Shown piece by piece: positions 41,649 through 52,187 of a stretch of DNA of 64,000 bases. Position 1 is the stretch's first letter. Every line of letters starts with the position of its first letter. The DNA is taken from positions 62,001 through 126,000 of the forward strand of contig NZ_PYMB01000004.1 in the NCBI RefSeq assembly GCF_003026455.1, read 5' to 3'. The notes under the pieces are model-generated. The model did not search any database, was not told the origin of the DNA, and saw only the letters and a program-made list of their open reading frames with translations. The stretch comes from Photobacterium rosenbergii (lineage in GTDB: Bacteria; Pseudomonadota; Gammaproteobacteria; Enterobacterales; Vibrionaceae). Position numbers and translations under genes: made by a program.

Positions 41649-41999
41649 ATGGGATTAAATAAATTAATATTAGCGGCTGCTTTAACATTGTTACTTAGTG
41701 GATGTGAAAAAAGCCCAATTTCTCAAATAAAGAATTCTGACTTTTGCGATGGCTCAGACTTGTCTTTCGAAGATACGTTATCATTAAAATACAATGAGAA
41801 TATTGAATGGGAGCAATTTCAATCAAGTAACGGTAATGACATAGTTGAAGTGAGAGCTAAGTCTAAGTCTGGTGAAACTTTCAGAATGCAATATTTAATT
41901 CAAGAAACCAAGTCAGGTAAAGTTGTGCCAAAACCTGGCTATATTGAGAAAAATGGTGAAAAGTCAAGCTTATTCGGTCTATTGTTTTTATGCATGTGA
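41649..41999 (+). CDS. small putative lipoprotein of unknown function
   Basis: A 116-residue protein with a lipoprotein signal peptide ending in the lipobox LLSGC (Cys19). The following residues are ...EKSPIS, so outer-membrane sorting is likely. The mature part is short and charged, with no recognised domain; ENIEWEQFQSSNGNDIVEVR suggests a small beta-rich fold. AAGGGA precedes the ATG. Base composition is far more AT-rich than neighbouring genes, a sign of acquisition. Probably not essential; its function cannot be inferred. Confidence 0.72.
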   Translation: MGLNKLILAAALTLLLSGCEKSPISQIKNSDFCDGSDLSFEDTLSLKYNENIEWEQFQSSNGNDIVEVRAKSKSGETFRMQYLIQETKSGKVVPKPGYIEKNGEKSSLFGLLFLCM

Positions 42000-42290
42000 C
42001 AGATTATCTGTTTTCATTCTTAGCAATTACTAAAGATAATTGAGATTTTTCTCTACGATTATCTAACTCTGTTCTATGCAGTTTTAAATTTGAAATAAAA
42101 ACTTTTTGAACAGTAATATTTAAATGATCTAATTATGGAAAACAGAGACCTAATAGACTTAATCACTAATTATTATAGTTAATCTGACCTACTTATCGTT
42201 AGAATAGGTTTATGAATTGTGTATAAAAACGTTCATTTTTACTTTTATCGTTGTGATTACCTGAATCATGAAATTTGTTCACGGTAATCA

Positions 42291-42806
42291 CTATAATTGA
42301 TCATACTGAATCAATTCGATACGCTCGCCATCAGGCCCTAGAACAAAAGCGATGGTTGCGCTCATACCTTGGGCACTGACTTCTGTTGGCGGTGTCACAG
42401 CCATTGCACCAGCCTGTAGGGCTTGGTTGTATGTGGCGTTGATATTAGGGACGTTTAGACCAAAGTGATTGATCGGCTGCTGGAATGGCTGGCGCTGGTT
42501 TGCATCACCATCACCGAAAAGTTCAATGATTCCGCCGTTATCGTCTTGAAGCATGGCTCCATGCATGTCGACGGTCTTGGCATCCTCACCACTGCCCAAG
42601 GTCATGGTTTCCCAACGAGTTTTTAGTTCGAAGTTAAATGCCTTTTGGTAAAACGCGATGGTGCTATCGAGATCGACAACCCTCATAGCAACATGGTCAA
42701 GGCGCACGACTGAAACTGTATCTTCTTGGCTAATGGAGTCGGTTGATGCCAATGCGGGGTTAAACGTAACAAGGGCCGTGACAAACAGGGCAGTGATTAT
42801 TTTCAT
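42291..42806 (-). CDS. exported VOC-fold (glyoxalase/dioxygenase-like) protein
   Basis: A 171-residue VOC superfamily protein with a signal peptide (about residues 1-20, ending in ALA). The paired beta-alpha-beta-beta-beta modules begin at RLDHVAMRVVDLDSTIAFYQKAF (split at residues 35-57) and INHFGLNVPNINATYNQAL. Possible metal ligands are His37, Glu in GGIIELFGDG, His in INHFG and Glu in GERIELIQY, the glyoxalase pattern. Most VOC enzymes are cytosolic, so export is unusual. Substrate unknown. Confidence 0.85.
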   Translation of the reverse strand: MKIITALFVTALVTFNPALASTDSISQEDTVSVVRLDHVAMRVVDLDSTIAFYQKAFNFELKTRWETMTLGSGEDAKTVDMHGAMLQDDNGGIIELFGDGDANQRQPFQQPINHFGLNVPNINATYNQALQAGAMAVTPPTEVSAQGMSATIAFVLGPDGERIELIQYDQL

Positions 42807-42928
42807 GATGATTCCTTAACAATAATGTTGCTTAGGCAAAGGGGGAGTGCCCAGTGGCTTGTTAAGTTATCATCTGCCTAAATAGTGTTTAGGTCATTTG
42901 GTGACAGATCGCTGATACACCAGTGTTG

Positions 42929-43813
42929 TTATAACAAGGTGATCTGCGGATCAGGCTCAGCCTTTGGCAGTTCTACATCTGGTAGGTTTGTATCTGCCGC
43001 TTTTTGCTGCAGTAAGCGGTATAGCCGTGTTGCCAGTTCCGGCGCATGGTTGTTGTCCGGGGTATGGATGAACAGGTAAGGCTGCTTGCCGTCACGTAAC
43101 CATTGGGGCAGGCGGACTAGCCAATTGGCAAAGAAAGCGTCGTTGCTAGCGTCATCGGGGTGGCCGATAAAGCGGATCATCGGGGAGCCTGCAGTGGCGA
43201 TAGCATGCACCGGGACCTTAGGTTTTTTCTGGTGGGCGTCTATCACCGCTTCGGTGGTTGGCGGGGCGGCAAATACCGGGCGGCTATCCATGATAATGCG
43301 GTTGGCCCCGCGTTCGACCAGCAAGCGGTTGAGCTGTTTCTCTTCCTCCCCCTTGGCAAAGAATGCCGGGTGGCGTACTTCGACGCCCACAGGGTAGTTG
43401 GTTGGAAGTCTCTGCAAGAACTTTTCTAGAGCAGGTAGTGCGGTTGGGCCGAATTGGGCCGGCAGTTGGATTTTCCACAACCCTATTTTGCCTTCAAGCG
43501 GGGCCATGGTAGTAAAGAAATCAGCTAGCAGCTGATCACAATGCACCAGTTGGTTTTGGTGGGTAATGGTTTGCGGCAGTTTAAAGGTGAAACGGAAGTT
43601 GTCTCCCGTCGCCTCATGCCATTTCTTCACTGTCGGGATCCCCGGCGTAGCATAGAAGGTCGTGTTGCCCTCGACGGTGTGGAACACCTCGGCATACTGA
43701 GCTAGTCGGTCGCCTGCTTTACAGCCGCTGCCATACAAACTTTGCTGCCACTGGTTGTGGGACCACATGGCAAGGCCGAGGCGCACAGGGAGGTTAGCGT
43801 GGGTTGAGGGCAT
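42929..43813 (-). CDS. DUF72 (YecE-like) TIM-barrel protein
   Basis: A 294-residue cytosolic protein of the DUF72 family. It has the N-terminal RLGLAMWSHNQWQQSLYG, the VEGNTTFYATP segment (about residues 50-60), GVEVRHPAFF and FIHTPDNNHAPELATRLYRLL near the C-terminus, which fit the TIM-barrel YecE architecture. Biochemical function is unknown. It is monocistronic and divergent from aspS. Confidence 0.9.
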   Translation of the reverse strand: MPSTHANLPVRLGLAMWSHNQWQQSLYGSGCKAGDRLAQYAEVFHTVEGNTTFYATPGIPTVKKWHEATGDNFRFTFKLPQTITHQNQLVHCDQLLADFFTTMAPLEGKIGLWKIQLPAQFGPTALPALEKFLQRLPTNYPVGVEVRHPAFFAKGEEEKQLNRLLVERGANRIIMDSRPVFAAPPTTEAVIDAHQKKPKVPVHAIATAGSPMIRFIGHPDDASNDAFFANWLVRLPQWLRDGKQPYLFIHTPDNNHAPELATRLYRLLQQKAADTNLPDVELPKAEPDPQITLL

Positions 43814-44228
43814 GGCGAGGCTTCCAAACTGGGTTTACTCGCCATTGTGCAAAGGGGTGTAGTGCTAGGTCAATCTTTTAAATCCTTGATTTAGGTTTTT
43901 TCCTTGATCTTACTGGGTACTTTTTCCTAAAGTGGTATTTCGCTTTATTTCCCCTGCATGTTCAAAATACAAAGTACTAGGCCATAGGTTGGCTGCCAGC
44001 TCAATGGTTCGCTGTTGGGGCGGATTGCCAATTAATTCTCGTGGATCATGTATGTTGACGGCGCTTGGGTATATAATGCCTCGTTATTTTTGTCTCTCGG
44101 CCTGACTAAGCGCGATAATTGCGCGATGTTTAACCAAATTGGCCGGGAAGGATTCAGTATGTGTGTGGTCGGCTGCTTGGGCAGTGCCATACGCACAGGA
44201 AAGTTAGTAAACAGATCGGGAATTTCAT
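43814..44228. other. divergent promoter region of the DUF72 gene and aspS
   Basis: About 415 bases without a supported gene. A TATAAT at 44072-44077 is the best -10 candidate for aspS, but its -35 is not obvious. A plus-strand open frame through the right part overlaps the aspS start out of frame and is probably not coding. Confidence 0.45.
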
Positions 44229-46013
44229 ATGCGCACCCAATATTGTGGTCACCTGAACAAGTCCCTAGCAGGGCAAACAGTAGAGTTATGCGGCTGGGTT
44301 AACCGTCGCCGTGATTTAGGCGGTCTTATCTTCATTGATATGCGAGATCGTGAAGGTATTGTTCAGGTTGTTGTTGATCCAGATATGAAAGATGTATTCG
44401 AGATCGCTAACCAACTGCGCAACGAATTCTGTATTCGCCTAACTGGTGAAGTACGTGTACGTCCAGAAAGCCAAGTAAACAAAGACATGGCGACTGGTGA
44501 AGTTGAAATCCTGGCGACTGGCCTGGAAATTATCAACCGCTCAGACGTGCTACCGCTAGACTTCAACCAGAAGAACACTGAAGAGCAGCGCCTTAAGTAC
44601 CGTTACCTAGACCTACGTCGTCCTGAAATGAGCGACCGCATCAAGCTACGTGCGAAAGCATCGAGCTTTGTTCGCCGTTTCCTAGACAGCAACGACTTCC
44701 TAGATATCGAAACACCAGTACTGACAAAAGCGACACCTGAAGGTGCACGTGACTACTTGGTACCAAGCCGTGTTCACAAAGGTAGCTTCTACGCTCTGCC
44801 TCAGTCTCCACAGCTATTCAAGCAGCTGCTGATGATGTCTGGCTTCGATCGCTACTACCAGATCGTTAAGTGTTTCCGTGATGAAGACCTACGTGCTGAC
44901 CGTCAGCCAGAATTCACCCAGATCGATATCGAAACCTCATTCATGTCTGCCGAGCAGGTACGTGGCGTGACTGAGCGTATGATCACTGAAATGTGGCAAG
45001 AGCTACTAAACGTAGATCTTGGCACGTTCCCTATCATGCCTTTCGAAGAAGCAATGCGCCGTTACGGCTCTGACAAGCCGGACCTACGTAACCCGCTTGA
45101 GCTTGTAGACGTCGCTGACATCTTGAAAGATGTTGACTTCAAAGTGTTCTCAGGCCCTGCAAACGACGAGAAAGGCCGTGTTGCAGTTATCCGCGTACCG
45201 GGTGGCGCTAAGCTAACTCGTAAGCAAATCGACGAGTACACCAAGTTCGTTGGCATCTACGGTGCGAAAGGCTTGGCATGGATGAAGGTGAATGACCGCG
45301 AAGCTGGCTTCGAAGGTGTTCAGTCTCCAGTGGCTAAGTTCCTGAACGAAGAAGTGGTTGCACAGCTACTTGACCGTACTCAGGCTGAGTCTGGCGATAT
45401 CATCCTGTTCGGCGCAGATAAGAAGCGCATTGTTGAAGAAGCAATGGGCGCACTTCGTCTGAAGCTAGGTACTGATCTTGAGCTGACAGATACCAATGCT
45501 TGGGCACCGCTATGGGTTGTTGACTTCCCAATGTTCGAGGAAGACGACGAAGGTAACCTTCACGCGATGCACCACCCGTTCACATCTCCTCTTGGCGTGA
45601 GCCCGGAAGAGCTGAAAGCGAACCCGGCTGCAACTAACTCTAACGCTTACGATATGGTTATCAACGGCTATGAAGTTGGTGGTGGTTCTGTACGTATCCA
45701 CAACGCTGAAATGCAGTCTGCAGTATTCGATCTTCTAGGTATTGATGCCGAAGAGCAGCAGCTGAAGTTCGGCTTCCTATTGGATGCACTGAAGTTCGGT
45801 ACACCTCCACACGCTGGTCTGGCATTCGGTCTAGACCGTTTGGTAATGCTACTTTGTGGTACGGAAAACATCCGTGACGTGATTGCCTTCCCGAAAACAA
45901 CGGCAGCTGCGTGTCTTCTGACTGACGCACCAAGCCTGGCTAACCCAGCAGCGCTTGAAGAACTGGCGATTGCGGTCAACTTGGCGAAAGAAGAAAGCGC
46001 CGAGCAAGAGTAA
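44229..46013 (+). CDS. aspS: aspartyl-tRNA synthetase
   Basis: A 594-residue class IIb synthetase charging tRNA-Asp. The N-terminal OB-fold anticodon domain begins [16 protein letters not shown]. Motif 2 is in [19 protein letters not shown] (about residues 216-234) and motif 3 in [13 protein letters not shown] (about 533-545). A GAD insert domain lies between them, as in bacterial AspRS. Length matches E. coli (590). A terminator follows the gene. Confidence 0.98.
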   Translation: MRTQYCGHLNKSLAGQTVELCGWVNRRRDLGGLIFIDMRDREGIVQVVVDPDMKDVFEIANQLRNEFCIRLTGEVRVRPESQVNKDMATGEVEILATGLEIINRSDVLPLDFNQKNTEEQRLKYRYLDLRRPEMSDRIKLRAKASSFVRRFLDSNDFLDIETPVLTKATPEGARDYLVPSRVHKGSFYALPQSPQLFKQLLMMSGFDRYYQIVKCFRDEDLRADRQPEFTQIDIETSFMSAEQVRGVTERMITEMWQELLNVDLGTFPIMPFEEAMRRYGSDKPDLRNPLELVDVADILKDVDFKVFSGPANDEKGRVAVIRVPGGAKLTRKQIDEYTKFVGIYGAKGLAWMKVNDREAGFEGVQSPVAKFLNEEVVAQLLDRTQAESGDIILFGADKKRIVEEAMGALRLKLGTDLELTDTNAWAPLWVVDFPMFEEDDEGNLHAMHHPFTSPLGVSPEELKANPAATNSNAYDMVINGYEVGGGSVRIHNAEMQSAVFDLLGIDAEEQQLKFGFLLDALKFGTPPHAGLAFGLDRLVMLLCGTENIRDVIAFPKTTAAACLLTDAPSLANPAALEELAIAVNLAKEESAEQE

Positions 46014-46030
46014 GCAACAACCTTGATTAA

Positions 46031-46055
46031 GACTGGCCGAAAGGCCAGTCTTTGT
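46031..46055 (+). terminator. terminator after aspS
   Basis: The stem GACTGGCC / GGCCAGTC with a GAAA tetraloop is followed by TTTGTTTT. Confidence 0.9.
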
Positions 46056-46175
46056 TTTAGGGCTAGATTTACCCAACCTTTAATCTCAAGCCGATCCTGG
46101 CACTTAATTAAAAAATATTAGGTTGGTTTTTCGTGGAACATTCGCCATTTGGCGAGCAAGAAATTGGAGTGTGAT

Positions 46176-46919
46176 ATGGCAGGTCATAGTAAATGGGCCA
46201 ACATCCGACACCGTAAAGCGGCACAGGATGCCAAGCGCGGTAAGATTTTCACCAAGCTGATCCGTGAGATCGTCGTGGCTGCAAAAGAAGGCGGTGGCGA
46301 CATTGACAATAATCCTCGCCTGCGCGCAGCAATTGATAAAGCACTATCAAACAACATGACCCGTGATACGGTCAACCGTGCTGTCAGTCGTGGTGCAGGT
46401 GGTGAAGGCGACGACAACATGGAAACCGTGATCTACGAAGGTTACGGGCCGGGTGGTACGGCGGTAATGGTTGAGTGTATGACTGACAACCGTAACCGTA
46501 CAGTATCAGGCGTTCGCCATGCGTTCTCGAAAGCCGGTGGTAATTTGGGTACCGATGGCAGCGTGAACTACCTGTTCGACAAGAAAGGCGTTATTTCCTA
46601 CGCAGCAGGTCTTGATGAAGACGCAGTGATGGAAGCAGCTCTGGAAGGCGGCGCGGATGATGTTGAAACCAATGATGACGGTTCAATCGATGTTTACACT
46701 GCACCAGCAGATTTCGGCCCAGTAAAAGATGCGTTGGACGCCGCTGGCTTTGAGGCTCAGAACGCCGAAGTGACTTTAGTTCCGTCTACCAAGGCAGAGT
46801 TGGATGCTGACACGGCACCTAAACTATTGCGTCTGATTGATGCCTTGGAAGATCAGGATGATGTCCAGGAAGTGTATCACAATGGTGATATTTCCGATGA
46901 GGTTGCGGCTCAGCTGTAA
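46176..46919 (+). CDS. yebC: YebC/PmpR-family protein
   Basis: A 247-residue YebC-family protein. The N-terminus [18 protein letters not shown] and the segment [23 protein letters not shown] (here starting IYEGYGPGG) are diagnostic. The family has been described as a transcription factor, and more recently as a translation factor helping ribosomes through difficult motifs. Which applies here cannot be seen. The start ATG at 46176 has GGAG six bases before it; an upstream in-frame TTG would add nine residues. It precedes ruvC by 12 bases. Confidence 0.96.
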   Translation: MAGHSKWANIRHRKAAQDAKRGKIFTKLIREIVVAAKEGGGDIDNNPRLRAAIDKALSNNMTRDTVNRAVSRGAGGEGDDNMETVIYEGYGPGGTAVMVECMTDNRNRTVSGVRHAFSKAGGNLGTDGSVNYLFDKKGVISYAAGLDEDAVMEAALEGGADDVETNDDGSIDVYTAPADFGPVKDALDAAGFEAQNAEVTLVPSTKAELDADTAPKLLRLIDALEDQDDVQEVYHNGDISDEVAAQL

Positions 46920-46931
46920 CGACTCAAGAGT

Positions 46932-47453
46932 ATGTCTATTATTTTGGGGATCGACCCTGGCTCAAGGATCACCGGCTATGGTGTTATCCGCCAAGTTGGG
47001 CGGCATCTTGAATATCTCGGTAGTGGCTGCATTAGAACGTCTGTCGAAGATATCCCGGGTCGACTCAAGCAAATCTATGCTGGGGTGAGTGAGGTGATTA
47101 CTCAGTTCCAGCCCGATGTATTTGCTATCGAAGAAGTGTTTATGGGCAAGAATGCCAGCTCGGCACTGAAACTGGGCCAGGCCCGTGGTAGTGCGATTGT
47201 TGCGGCGGTGAATGCCGACTTGCCGGTTAGTGAATACGCAGCCCGCTTAATCAAGCAGGCTGTGGTAGGTACCGGTGGGGCAGACAAGGCACAGGTACAG
47301 CACATGGTGTGCTCGGTACTTAAGCTTCCGGGTAAACCACAAGCAGATGCAGCCGATGCTTTGGCCGTGGCGATTTGTCATGCCCATACCCATAAAACAC
47401 TGGTCGCTATGGCAGGTCAGGCCCGTGGCGCCCGTCGGGGACGTTATCGATAA
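46932..47453 (+). CDS. ruvC: crossover junction endodeoxyribonuclease RuvC
   Basis: A 173-residue Holliday junction resolvase with an RNase H fold. The catalytic acidic residues are in [14 protein letters not shown] (Asp8), [10 protein letters not shown] (Glu near 67), and [14 protein letters not shown] (the Asp pair near 138-141). It cleaves junctions symmetrically within the RuvABC complex. It is followed by a terminator and a chemoreceptor gene rather than directly by ruvA. Confidence 0.98.
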   Translation: MSIILGIDPGSRITGYGVIRQVGRHLEYLGSGCIRTSVEDIPGRLKQIYAGVSEVITQFQPDVFAIEEVFMGKNASSALKLGQARGSAIVAAVNADLPVSEYAARLIKQAVVGTGGADKAQVQHMVCSVLKLPGKPQADAADALAVAICHAHTHKTLVAMAGQARGARRGRYR

Positions 47454-47514
47454 CTGCCTTTAATACAAAGCCTTATATTTCATAGTAAGATGCTTGCATA
47501 ATGAGTGTTTGATC

Positions 47515-47542
47515 AAAAAAGCAGCCTTTGGCTGCTTTTTTG
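47515..47542 (+). terminator. terminator after ruvC
   Basis: The stem AAAAGCAGCC / GGCTGCTTTT with loop TTT is followed by more Ts. Confidence 0.9.
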
Positions 47543-47668
47543 TTTTGTTGCGATATTGTTTCTTGGCATATATTGGTCGGAGGTCATATGACCAAGTGAT
47601 GGTGATCGCTGCAGATCAACGCTAAAGAGCGAACAATAATAATTCAGACAGAATAAGGAACGGATTCC

Positions 47669-49132
47669 ATGACGCCATTGGCTATTTGGCGTGCGCTATT
47701 TATGCCCGCAAACGCAAGTTGGCAGGGCGATGGTGCTCGCTACGTCGATACTTTTTTGTTTTTTACCCTCACCTCTTTCTTTGTCGGCATATATAGCCTG
47801 TTCAAGTGGTATAGCCATGACCACAGTGCATTGGTGATGACTTCCGTTTTGCTGGTAGTGCTTGAGTGCTTGGCCGGAATTATCTTTCGACTGAGCAAAC
47901 AAGCAGAAGCGGCGTTGAACATCGGATTTCTTGGCATGGTGATCCATGCGGTCAATATTATTTACCAAACAGGTGGCATCGTAGAATCGACCCAAGCTTT
48001 CTGGCTACCGTTATTGATTGTGGCGTTTTATTTATCGGCAAGGCTGTTTATGGCTACCGCATGGTCATTGCTGGTTGTCATGGTATCCGGTTGGATGGTC
48101 AACAGTCACTTAGCCGGTCAGGTGTTCCCTAATGTTGAGCTTAACTCCTCGGCATTGGTGGTAGAAACCTGGTCTGGCTTTTTGCTACCCCTGGTTGTGA
48201 TAGTGATGGCACAGGCATGGGCATCGCGCCAACGGCAGCAGGCCATTTCGCATGCTGAGTCTGCTCACCAGTCTAGTGAAGCAATTGCCGAGCAGGCTAA
48301 GCAGGGAGCGAGTCAGTTGGCTGAAGTGCTAGATAAGGCGAGTGGCAATGCAGCATCACTGAGTAATGTCTCTACCGTGATTGAGCAGCAGTCGACCGAG
48401 TTGCACCAGCAGGTGGGGACTCTCAACTTAAACTGTGAATCACAGGCCAGTGCTGCCGAGCAGATGAGCGAGCAGGTTAAGCACCTTACCCAAGGTATGG
48501 AAGCCTCCGATCAGTTTGTGACCGAGTTGAAACAGCGCAGCGATATTATTTACCGCCAGGCGGAAACCAGTTCTGAATCTCTTCAGGCTTCCAAGGAAGC
48601 AATCGCCCGTATCTTAAGCAGTAATGATGAAATCATGTCGGTCGCCGATGTGATCACCTCGGTCGCAGAGCAAACTAATTTACTGGCACTTAATGCCGCG
48701 ATAGAGGCCGCAAGAGCCGGCGAGCAGGGAAGGGGGTTTGCGGTTGTCGCCGATCAAGTTCGTGAACTGTCAGCCAAGAGCAATAGCTCTGCGGTGGATA
48801 TCCGCGCTTTGCTTGAACGCAGTCGCCGTGAAGTATCACAAGGGCAGGCGGTGATCGAAAGCAGCACCACTGAGCTAACGGGGATCATCGAACAAGTGAG
48901 CAGTATCTCTGGCGATGTGAGCCAATTGGCGGAAAATATTAGCCAGCAGGTCGAAGCGCTGAGGGAGTTGACGTCAGCCAGCCAGGCTGTGGCTAGCAGC
49001 GTAGTGGAAACCAATCAGGTATCTGATGCGGTAGCCTCGCAAGGAGCTTTGCTAGCAGAGCAGGTTGAGCGCCTCAATGCACTAGCCGAAAGCTTGAATC
49101 AGGTCGTGGGATTGCGCCAGCGTATGGCGTGA
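47669..49132 (+). CDS. methyl-accepting chemotaxis protein with multi-helix membrane domain
   Basis: A 487-residue chemoreceptor. The N-terminal part (about residues 25-190) has around six hydrophobic segments with only short loops, and no periplasmic ligand-binding domain is evident. A long coiled coil (about 195-480) follows with the conserved hairpin tip [18 protein letters not shown] (about residues 334-351), which contacts CheA and CheW. No HAMP domain is recognisable. The membrane domain may sense something within or near the bilayer. It has its own terminator and sits between ruvC and ruvA. Confidence 0.92.
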   Translation: MTPLAIWRALFMPANASWQGDGARYVDTFLFFTLTSFFVGIYSLFKWYSHDHSALVMTSVLLVVLECLAGIIFRLSKQAEAALNIGFLGMVIHAVNIIYQTGGIVESTQAFWLPLLIVAFYLSARLFMATAWSLLVVMVSGWMVNSHLAGQVFPNVELNSSALVVETWSGFLLPLVVIVMAQAWASRQRQQAISHAESAHQSSEAIAEQAKQGASQLAEVLDKASGNAASLSNVSTVIEQQSTELHQQVGTLNLNCESQASAAEQMSEQVKHLTQGMEASDQFVTELKQRSDIIYRQAETSSESLQASKEAIARILSSNDEIMSVADVITSVAEQTNLLALNAAIEAARAGEQGRGFAVVADQVRELSAKSNSSAVDIRALLERSRREVSQGQAVIESSTTELTGIIEQVSSISGDVSQLAENISQQVEALRELTSASQAVASSVVETNQVSDAVASQGALLAEQVERLNALAESLNQVVGLRQRMA

Positions 49133-49164
49133 TGTTTGGCTTGGGGTAACTATCAGAAAGAAAA

Positions 49165-49190
49165 AAGAGCTGGATATACATCCAGCTCTT
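49165..49190 (+). terminator. terminator after the chemoreceptor gene
   Basis: The 11-bp stem AAGAGCTGGAT / ATCCAGCTCTT with loop ATAC is flanked by an A-run on the left. It ends about 46 bases before the ruvA start, so ruvA needs its own promoter or readthrough. Confidence 0.85.
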
Positions 49191-49236
49191 TACTATCCTA
49201 GAGCCAATTTTGTGGATTGAGAAAAGAGATCTTACT

Positions 49237-49860
49237 GTGATTGGCCGACTACGTGGAATCATCCTTGAAAAACAACCACCTGAAGTATTGCTTGAGGTGA
49301 ACGGCCTGGGCTATGAAGTCCAGATGCCGATGAGCTGCTTTTACGAGTTGCCGGAAGTTGGTCGTGAAGCGACTATCTCGACCCATTTTGTGGTGCGCGA
49401 AGATGCGCAACTGCTGTATGGCTTCAACAAGAAGAGTGAACGCGACCTGTTCCGTGAAGTGATCAAGGCTAACGGCGTTGGCCCTAAGCTTGGCCTTGCT
49501 ATCCTATCGGCCATGACAGCCAGCCAGTTTGTCCTAAGCGTCGAGAATGAAGATGTGACAACCTTGGTGAAGATCCCTGGTGTCGGTAAGAAAACCGCCG
49601 AGCGCCTAGTGGTTGAAATGAAAGACCGTCTTAAAGGTTGGGGTGAGGGCGATCTGTTTACGCCAGCGCTGGATACCGCTGCATCGAATGCGCCGGTACA
49701 AGATACAGCCTCTCAAGCCCGCGCCGAAGATGAAGCGGTCAGTGCCCTTGTTGCTCTTGGCTATAAACCACAGCAAGCATCGAAAGTGGTGGCTCAGGTT
49801 GCCCAGCCGGAAATGACCAGCGAAGCCATTATCCGTGACGCACTGCGTTCAATGGTTTAA
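49237..49860 (+). CDS. ruvA: Holliday junction branch migration protein RuvA
   Basis: A 207-residue RuvA. The N-terminal OB fold starts at [20 protein letters not shown], matching E. coli MIGRLRG. Two helix-hairpin-helix motifs follow ([16 protein letters not shown] and [19 protein letters not shown]). The C-terminal domain III (about 155-207) contacts RuvB. The start is GTG at 49237 with AAGAGA upstream; an earlier TTG adds nine non-family residues. RuvA tetramers bind four-way junctions and load RuvB. Confidence 0.97.
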   Translation: MIGRLRGIILEKQPPEVLLEVNGLGYEVQMPMSCFYELPEVGREATISTHFVVREDAQLLYGFNKKSERDLFREVIKANGVGPKLGLAILSAMTASQFVLSVENEDVTTLVKIPGVGKKTAERLVVEMKDRLKGWGEGDLFTPALDTAASNAPVQDTASQARAEDEAVSALVALGYKPQQASKVVAQVAQPEMTSEAIIRDALRSMV

Positions 49861-49898
49861 CTGCTGTTTTTATTGATTGTGAATGTAGGTAAGGCTTG

Positions 49899-50915
<1,017 letters not shown>

Positions 50916-50938
50916 GCTCGGAGCTTTATCGATTCAAG

Positions 50939-50966
50939 AAAAAAGCGAGGCACTGCCTCGCTTTTT
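50939..50966. terminator. bidirectional terminator between ruvB and nanA
   Basis: The stem AAAAGCGAGG / CCTCGCTTTT, flanked by A and T runs, lies between converging ruvB and nanA. Confidence 0.88.
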
Positions 50967-51013
50967 CATATCAGTTTATCGTATCTAGCATGCGATACGC
51001 TTGGCTGTAGCGC

Positions 51014-51910
51014 TTAGGCTTTCAAGAAACCAGCGGCTTGCATCTTGGCAACAACGTCCGCTTTTTGTTCAGCTGTCAGTGCTTTTAGCGGAAGGCGAGG
51101 GTTGCCAGCGTCAATGTCGTGAAGTGCCATTGCTGCTTTGCCTGCTGCGACGCCACCATACTCTACCAATATACGGATCAGAGCGATAACATTGTCCATC
51201 CCGTCGATAACCTGTTGGTGTTCACCTTGGTGGAAGGCGTCGATAATGGCATTGAAATGTGGCGCGGCATAGTTGTAGGTACTACCAACAGCACTGGTTG
51301 CGCCAACGGCAAGTGCACCTGGTAGGTGCTCATCAACACCAAATGGAATATCAAACTTACCATCGCAAGCACGGAGGCAGCGTTGGTATTCGTATAGGTC
51401 ACCGCTGTTGAATTTCAACCCGTAAAGGTTAGGAATGCGGGAGTCGGCCTGAATTAAGAACTGCTCCATATCCAAATTCACCCCAGACATGCCCGAATGG
51501 TAGTAGTAGAAGCCTTTTGATGGTGCTGCTGCAGCTACTGTTTCACAGTATTCAACCAAGTCAGCCACAGAGCCAGGCTTAAAGAAACATGGACCAATCG
51601 CCGATGTTGCAAAGATATCCAATGTGTCGGCATGGCGGGTAAGCTCTAGGGTATCAACAATGCTGAGGGCACCGGTATGGATGATCAGTTTCAATTGGCC
51701 ATTGGCAGCAGCCACCCAACGTTCTGCAATTGCTTTACGCTCTTCAACTGAGCAGTGGATCCCTTCACCTGTTGTGCCACAGATGTATGCCCCTTTTACA
51801 CCATCTTTAATTAGGTGAGCGGCGATCTGATCAATAGCCGTGAAGTTAACGTCACCATTTGCCGTAAATGGAGTATGAGGAGCAGCGATTAGCCCGGTCA
51901 GTTTTTGCAT
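51014..51910 (-). CDS. nanA: N-acetylneuraminate lyase
   Basis: A 298-residue class I aldolase of the DHDPS/NAL family, cleaving N-acetylneuraminate to N-acetylmannosamine and pyruvate. GTTGEGIHCSVEER (about residues 46-59) binds the pyruvate carboxylate. The tyrosine of GFYYYHSGMSGVNL and the Schiff-base lysine of LYGLKFNSGD (about residue 166) are in place. The nan gene context makes sialic acid lyase, rather than dihydrodipicolinate synthase, the right call. The ATG at 51910 is used; the TTG six bases upstream is not supported. A perfect operator palindrome lies 14 bases upstream. Confidence 0.93.
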   Translation of the reverse strand: MQKLTGLIAAPHTPFTANGDVNFTAIDQIAAHLIKDGVKGAYICGTTGEGIHCSVEERKAIAERWVAAANGQLKLIIHTGALSIVDTLELTRHADTLDIFATSAIGPCFFKPGSVADLVEYCETVAAAAPSKGFYYYHSGMSGVNLDMEQFLIQADSRIPNLYGLKFNSGDLYEYQRCLRACDGKFDIPFGVDEHLPGALAVGATSAVGSTYNYAAPHFNAIIDAFHQGEHQQVIDGMDNVIALIRILVEYGGVAAGKAAMALHDIDAGNPRLPLKALTAEQKADVVAKMQAAGFLKA

Positions 51911-51923
51911 AGTCAAATACCTA

Positions 51924-51938
51924 TGAAGTTATACTTCA
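51924..51938. promoter_or_regulatory. NanR operator candidate 1 (nanA-proximal)
   Basis: The perfect palindrome TGAAGTTATACTTCA, immediately upstream of nanA. It is one of six copies of TGRARNNNNNYTYCA in this window, all within nan intergenic regions. Confidence 0.8.
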
Positions 51939-51975
51939 GAAAATTTATTAATAATGGAGTTTGGTTGTCATCTTA

Positions 51976-51990
51976 TGGAGTAAAGTTTCA
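51976..51990. promoter_or_regulatory. NanR operator candidate 2
   Basis: TGGAGTAAAGTTTCA fits the same dyad consensus. Its centre lies 52 bases from copy 1, about five helical turns, which could allow looping or side-by-side binding. Confidence 0.75.
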
Positions 51991-52107
51991 TTTAGCAATC
52001 TCTATACACACGAAAACGCCTCGGCACATCGAAATTGTGATGAAGGTATCATCCTAGTAGATTGTAGCTACTGGGCTTGATGTCTGCCGAGCTAAGGCAA
52101 ATATCAA

Positions 52108-52122
52108 TGGAGCTTTACTTCA
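52108..52122. promoter_or_regulatory. NanR operator candidate 3 (nanR-proximal)
   Basis: TGGAGCTTTACTTCA lies 65 bases before the nanR start codon, suggesting autoregulation of nanR. Confidence 0.75.
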
Positions 52123-52187
52123 CAAAGGTGATGATAAATGGGAGAATCAGCAAAAATACATGAATTTAAGCACCGTAGGATGGAAGA

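Noticed and set aside
44048-44302. 84-codon plus-strand frame before and into aspS
   Set aside because: It overlaps the aspS start in another frame, has no good ribosome binding site, and passes through the likely promoter.
49210-49236. Upstream TTG start of ruvA adding nine residues
   Set aside because: The family N-terminus begins at the GTG at 49237, which has its own Shine-Dalgarno, and the extra residues are not family-like.
52028-52045. Possible CRP site TGTGATGAAGGTATCA upstream of nanR
   Set aside because: Only the left half matches TGTGA-N6-TCACA; the right half has three of five bases.
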